DNA of 44,985 nucleotides from Streptomyces hygroscopicus subsp. hygroscopicus. GTDB lineage: Bacteria; Actinomycetota; Actinomycetes; Streptomycetales; Streptomycetaceae. The notes under the pieces are model-generated. The model saw only the letters and a program-made list of their open reading frames with translations. It was not told the DNA's origin and made no database searches. The DNA lies in the NCBI RefSeq assembly GCF_001553455.1, contig NZ_BBOX01000248.1, positions 1 through 44,985 of the forward strand, read 5' to 3'. The position numbers and the translations under genes are program-made. Below, in pieces: positions 41,468-44,985 of the stretch (within the stretch, counting starts at the first letter, position 1; the number at the start of each line of letters is the position of its first letter).

Positions 41468-41628
41468 GACACGGACCTCCGTTTCCTGCGTACCGCCAGA
41501 TGGTCGCAGGTACCGCGGTGGCCGCCACGCCGCGCCCCGGACCCGGGGCGGTTCCGGGTCCGTGGATGAGAGACAATGGACGCTCTCCCAGGGTGGGTTC
41601 AGGGCGGGCAGATTCGCAGAGGGGTCGC

Positions 41629-43563
41629 ATGTCGGAGGCTGAGAAGACGCAGGGCTCGACTGGGCGCCTCCTCGCCGGGCGATACCGGCTCGGGGAGATT
41701 CTCGGTCAGGGTGGCATGGGCACGGTCTGGCGTGCGAAGGACCAGACTCTCGGCCGTACGGTCGCGGTCAAGGAGCTGCGCTTCCCGTCCAGCGTGGAGG
41801 AGGACGAGAAGAGACGGCTCATCACCCGTACGCTGCGCGAGGCGAAGGCGATCGCCCGGATCCGCAGCAACGGTGCCGTCACCGTCTACGACGTGGTCGA
41901 CGAGGACGACCGCCCGTGGATCGTCATGGAGCTCATCGAGGGCCGCTCGCTCGCCGACGTCGTCCGCGACGACGGCCCGCTGACCCCCAAGCGCGCCGCC
42001 GAGGTCGGGCTCGCCGTCCTCGACGTGCTGCGCGCCGCCCACCAGGCGGGCATCCTGCACCGCGATGTGAAGCCCTCCAACGTGCTGATCTCGGACGACG
42101 GCCGGGTCGTCCTCACCGACTTCGGCATCGCGCAGGTCGAGGGCGACCCGTCGGTGACCTCCACCGGCATGCTCGTCGGCGCGCCCTCGTACATCTCCCC
42201 GGAGCGGGCCCGCGGCCACAAGCCCGGCCCGCCGTCCGACCTGTGGTCGCTGGGCGGCCTGCTGTACGCGGCCGTGGAGGGCGTACCGCCGTACGACAAG
42301 AGCACGGCCATAGCGACACTGACCGCCGTGATGACCGAGCCGGTGGAGCCGCCGAAGAACGCGGGCCCGCTGGAGGAGGTCATCTACGGTCTGCTGGCCA
42401 AGGACCCGGAGCGGCGGCTCGACGACGCGGGGGCGCGGGCGCTGCTCGAACACGCGCTGAGCGCCCCCGAGGAGGCCAAGGCCCCCGCCGACGCGACCCG
42501 CACGATGAGCCTGCCGCTCGCGCCCTCGCCGGAGGACGAGACCGCCGCCAAGGCCAAGGAGGCGGCCGTCTCCGAGCGCAGGCGCGGTGCGCTGAGGTCC
42601 GTGCGCAACGCCGCGGCGGCCGCGAAGAAGACGGAGACCGGGAGCGCGGCGGAGGGCGTGGACAAGCCTCCGGCGGCGGTGTCCGGGGCGGCGCGGAAGG
42701 CCGGGCCGGCCGCCGCGACCCCCGAGGCGGCGCCCGCCCCGCAGCCGCCCGTGCCGCCGCGTGCGCCGATCACCGATGTGATCCCCAGGCGCACGCTGAT
42801 CATCATCGTGGTGGTCGTGGTGCTCGCCATCGTGGGCACCGTGCTCGCCGTCGTGCTGAGCAGCGGCGGGGACGGCGACGACAACGCCAAGGGCGCCTCC
42901 GGGGGCGACACGTCCGCCTCCGCCGGGGCCTCGGGCAGTTCCCGGGAGGGCCAGGGCACCGACACGTCGGGCCAGTCGGCGGGCGAGTCGCCGAAGGCGG
43001 GGAGCTCCGGCCGGCAGACGAGCGCGAGCACCTCCGACGGTGCGGACGACGCCTCGGACAAGGGCAAGGACAAGGGCAAGGGCGAGGGCGGCGGCGGTAA
43101 GGGCGGTCTGCCGGACGGCTACAAGACCGTCAAGAGCTCCGACTTCCCCTTCAGCATGGCCATGCCGGAGGGCTGGTCGGTCCACCCCGGGAGCTATTCC
43201 GGCAGCCGTAAGTACTACGGCGGGTCCCGTATTCCGCGTATTCAGGTCGACTTCACCGACTCGCCGAGGTCGGACGCCGTGGCGGACTGGAAGAAGGGCC
43301 AGGAGAACGCCCGGCGGACCATGTCCGGCTACAAGGGACTGGGCATCACGTCGGTCGACTGGAAGGGCTACCCGACCGTCGCGGACTGGCGGTTCGAGCG
43401 CGATCAGGACGGCAAGCGGGTGCGGGCGGTCAACCGCGGTTTCAAGGCGGACGACAGCCACGGCTTCGCCATCCTGATCACCTGCGAGGCGGACAAGTGG
43501 GACGAGAAGGAGTGCACCACGCTCCGGCAGACCGCCTTCAGGACCTTCAAGATTACGGACTGA
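41629..43563 (+). CDS. Transmembrane Ser/Thr protein kinase (PknB-type)
   Basis: 644 aa. Kinase domain 19-~275: GQGGMG loop, Lys48 in VAVKEL, HRDVKPSN (His144-Asn151) and DFG (Asp164), all intact. A long Ala/Pro/Lys-rich juxtamembrane linker, a membrane helix near 390-410 (TLIIIVVVVVLAIVGTVLAVV), a Ser/Gly/Lys-rich outer stalk, and a C-terminal outer domain (~500-644, FPFSMAMPEGWSVHPGSYSG ... GFAILITCEADKWDEKECTT) without PASTA repeats. ATG at 41629 after AGAGGGG; a longer frame from 41500 lacks coding character. The next gene is kinase-like too. Confidence 0.93.
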   Translation: MSEAEKTQGSTGRLLAGRYRLGEILGQGGMGTVWRAKDQTLGRTVAVKELRFPSSVEEDEKRRLITRTLREAKAIARIRSNGAVTVYDVVDEDDRPWIVMELIEGRSLADVVRDDGPLTPKRAAEVGLAVLDVLRAAHQAGILHRDVKPSNVLISDDGRVVLTDFGIAQVEGDPSVTSTGMLVGAPSYISPERARGHKPGPPSDLWSLGGLLYAAVEGVPPYDKSTAIATLTAVMTEPVEPPKNAGPLEEVIYGLLAKDPERRLDDAGARALLEHALSAPEEAKAPADATRTMSLPLAPSPEDETAAKAKEAAVSERRRGALRSVRNAAAAAKKTETGSAAEGVDKPPAAVSGAARKAGPAAATPEAAPAPQPPVPPRAPITDVIPRRTLIIIVVVVVLAIVGTVLAVVLSSGGDGDDNAKGASGGDTSASAGASGSSREGQGTDTSGQSAGESPKAGSSGRQTSASTSDGADDASDKGKDKGKGEGGGGKGGLPDGYKTVKSSDFPFSMAMPEGWSVHPGSYSGSRKYYGGSRIPRIQVDFTDSPRSDAVADWKKGQENARRTMSGYKGLGITSVDWKGYPTVADWRFERDQDGKRVRAVNRGFKADDSHGFAILITCEADKWDEKECTTLRQTAFRTFKITD

Positions 43564-43729
43564 ACACTCCTGTCGGCTCCTGTCGGCGAAGCGTCGTTCG
43601 GGCACGTATCGTGAGAGGCCCTAGACTGTGCGCAGCCGCAGGAACCCGCCAAAACGACCACATTTGACGGTTTGGCGCTGCGCTGATCGCTGATAAGGGC
43701 GGCGTTGATCGCGCGCTTGGGGAGGCGTC

Positions 43730-44985
43730 GTGGAGGAGTACGCGGGCCGGGTGCTGGCCGACCGCTATCGCCTGCCCCTGCCGCCCGCCGACGAGTACGA
43801 ATTCGTCGAGACCCGCGCCTTCGACACCTACAGCGGGCAGGAAGTCCATCTGCGGCAGATACCGCTGCCGGAGGTGGTCGAGGCCGAGGTCGTCGACGAG
43901 GACGCGCGGTGGGGCGGCGGTGGCCGCCCGGCGGGACGGAACGGCACGTTCGCCGGAGCCGGGCGTACGGCCCGGGGCGGCGGCGGTGATCCGGCCGTCC
44001 AGCGCGCCATCGTGGCGGCGACGGCCGCCGCGCAGATCCCCGACCACCCTCGGCTCGGCCAGGTCTTCCACGTCTTCGCGGAGGCCGGAAGCCTGTGGAT
44101 CGTCAGCGAACTGGTCGCCGGCCGTCCGCTCGCCGCGCTGCTCGCGGAGGGCACACTGTCCCCGCACCGTGCCGCCGAGGTCGCCAACGACATCCTCACG
44201 GCGCTGGGCGCCCTGCACGCCCATGGGTGGGTCCACCGCAACATCACCACCCGCACGGTGCTGTTGTGCGACGACGGCCGCGCGATGCTCACGGGGCTGG
44301 CGGCGGGCGCGGCGGAGGAGGCGCTGTGCGGCTACGACCCCGTTCCGGCGCCCTCGGCCGCCGCCCCGGCCGTCGACGAGCCCGTCCCGGACGCCGGGGA
44401 ACTCCCGGCGGCTGACGACCCGGCCTCCGCGCCGCATGGCCCGGCGGATTCCGGCGATCAACCGGAGCCGGCCCACGGCCCGACGGGGGCCGCCATCCCG
44501 GGGGCCCGTGCGGGCGAGGGCGGCGAGGCGCTGCCGCACACCGGCCCGCGCTACCGCGACCAGGGCGCCGCGGGGGGTTTCCGGCCGCCGGGCGCTCCTT
44601 ACGGTGGCCACGAACCGGGGGCCGGTGGCCACGAACCGGGGGCCGGTGCCCGGCCCGACGCCGAGGGCCGGGCCCACCGCGACCAGGGCACGTTGCGGGG
44701 CCTGCCGGAGCCGCGGGCGCCTTACGGCGACCACGGCGCGGCGGAGGCGAGTTCGGAGCCCGGCGCCGGCGGTCCGGGCCACCAGGAGCAGACGGAGTCC
44801 GGGGCGGGCGCCCGCGGGCATGCGGCCCCGTACCGCGGCCAAGAGGCGGCCCCGTACCGCGGCCAAGAGGCCGTCGGCGGGCTGCCCGGACCGCGACGGG
44901 CGGGGCTGCCGGGGCTGCCCGGGGACCGGGAGGGCGAGCGCGGCGGCGCCGGTGCCGATGTCCCGGCCGCGGCCTCGCGGGCGGC
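43730..44985 (+). CDS. Pseudokinase, partial (runs off window)
   Basis: At least 418 aa; GTG at 43730 after GGGGAGGCGTC, and the frame stays open to the end. Residues 1-~195 follow a kinase: LADRYRLPLP, GQEVHLRQIPLP, LWIVSELVAGRPLAALLAE, ALHAHGWVHRN. Key residues are gone: the VAVK lysine is Arg42, HRD is HRN (Asn171), KPSN is TTRT, and DFG is TGL (188-190). A Gly-rich insert splits the N-lobe. After ~200 the chain is Pro/Gly/Glu-rich with repeats such as GHEPGAG twice and APYRGQEA twice. Downstream of an active kinase, so a regulatory partner is likely (inference). Confidence 0.85.
   Translation, partial: MEEYAGRVLADRYRLPLPPADEYEFVETRAFDTYSGQEVHLRQIPLPEVVEAEVVDEDARWGGGGRPAGRNGTFAGAGRTARGGGGDPAVQRAIVAATAAAQIPDHPRLGQVFHVFAEAGSLWIVSELVAGRPLAALLAEGTLSPHRAAEVANDILTALGALHAHGWVHRNITTRTVLLCDDGRAMLTGLAAGAAEEALCGYDPVPAPSAAAPAVDEPVPDAGELPAADDPASAPHGPADSGDQPEPAHGPTGAAIPGARAGEGGEALPHTGPRYRDQGAAGGFRPPGAPYGGHEPGAGGHEPGAGARPDAEGRAHRDQGTLRGLPEPRAPYGDHGAAEASSEPGAGGPGHQEQTESGAGARGHAAPYRGQEAAPYRGQEAVGGLPGPRRAGLPGLPGDREGERGGAGADVPAAASRA

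Noticed and set aside
41599..43605. Long antisense frame across the Ser/Thr kinase
   Set aside because: Mirror of an intact kinase gene; no features of its own.

Overview
The window is chromosomal DNA of a Streptomyces or very close relative. GC and third-position GC are very high, many genes start with GTG, and purine-rich ribosome sites precede most genes. The order alr / tsaE / tsaB-rimI-tsaD / groES-groEL1 / whiD / bldM / SigD-like sigma factor / guaB / guaB3 / glpD / Ser-Thr kinases matches, from memory, the core region around SCO4745-SCO4777 of S. coelicolor. No tRNA, rRNA, CRISPR array, insertion sequence or prophage gene was seen. This is core chromosome with local, lineage-specific elaboration.

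Layout. (a) 1-2563: a small two-repeat protein gene flanked by two ~204 bp direct repeats, then the fused NAD(P)H-hydrate repair enzyme. (b) 2676-10507: alanine racemase, an alpha/beta hydrolase, and the t6A tRNA-modification genes tsaE and tsaB-rimI-tsaD (overlapping), interrupted by a small acidic protein and a membrane-anchored YkuD-like protein with no catalytic Cys. (c) 10847-15812: a SARP/BTAD regulator divergent from a haloacid-dehalogenase-like hydrolase, a PuuE-like deacetylase and a membrane protein. (d) 15785-17988: a WXG100-like small protein and a typical streptomycete DUF397 / XRE-DUF5753 / HATPase regulatory set. (e) 18347-26064: a THUMP-like methyltransferase, a NodB lipoprotein, groES-groEL1 with two CIRCE operators, an SDR, a MOSC protein and a LysR regulator. 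(f) 26234-31340: developmental regulators whiD and bldM (with a sigma-BldN-type promoter), a SigD-like sigma factor and two IMP dehydrogenase family genes. (g) 31434-40255: a membrane protein, an MreB paralogue with a large insertion, a DUF6049 wall-associated protein, a nucleotide-sugar-dehydrogenase homologue whose catalytic residues are replaced, and glpD. (h) 40256-44985: a serine hydrolase, a transmembrane Ser/Thr kinase, and the start of an adjacent pseudokinase that runs off the window.

How parts fit. The t6A genes form one pathway split in two operons. groES-groEL1 is a classic HrcA/CIRCE regulon. whiD and bldM are sporulation regulators lying 3' to 3' with LysR and head to head with each other. 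The mreB-like and DUF6049 genes sit side by side in the same direction, which suggests a cell-wall or sporulation-wall role (inference).

Two themes stand out. First, many spacers, above all convergent ones, hold their own GC-rich degenerate minisatellite, with a different unit at each site. Some coding regions show the same slippage-like growth (RimI tail, Gly/Thr tract in the DUF6049 protein, Gly-rich tail of the 15027 membrane protein). Second, several proteins keep a well-known enzyme fold but have lost catalytic residues: the YkuD-like protein, the nucleotide-sugar dehydrogenase homologue, the terminal pseudokinase and, in part, the dehalogenase-like hydrolase.
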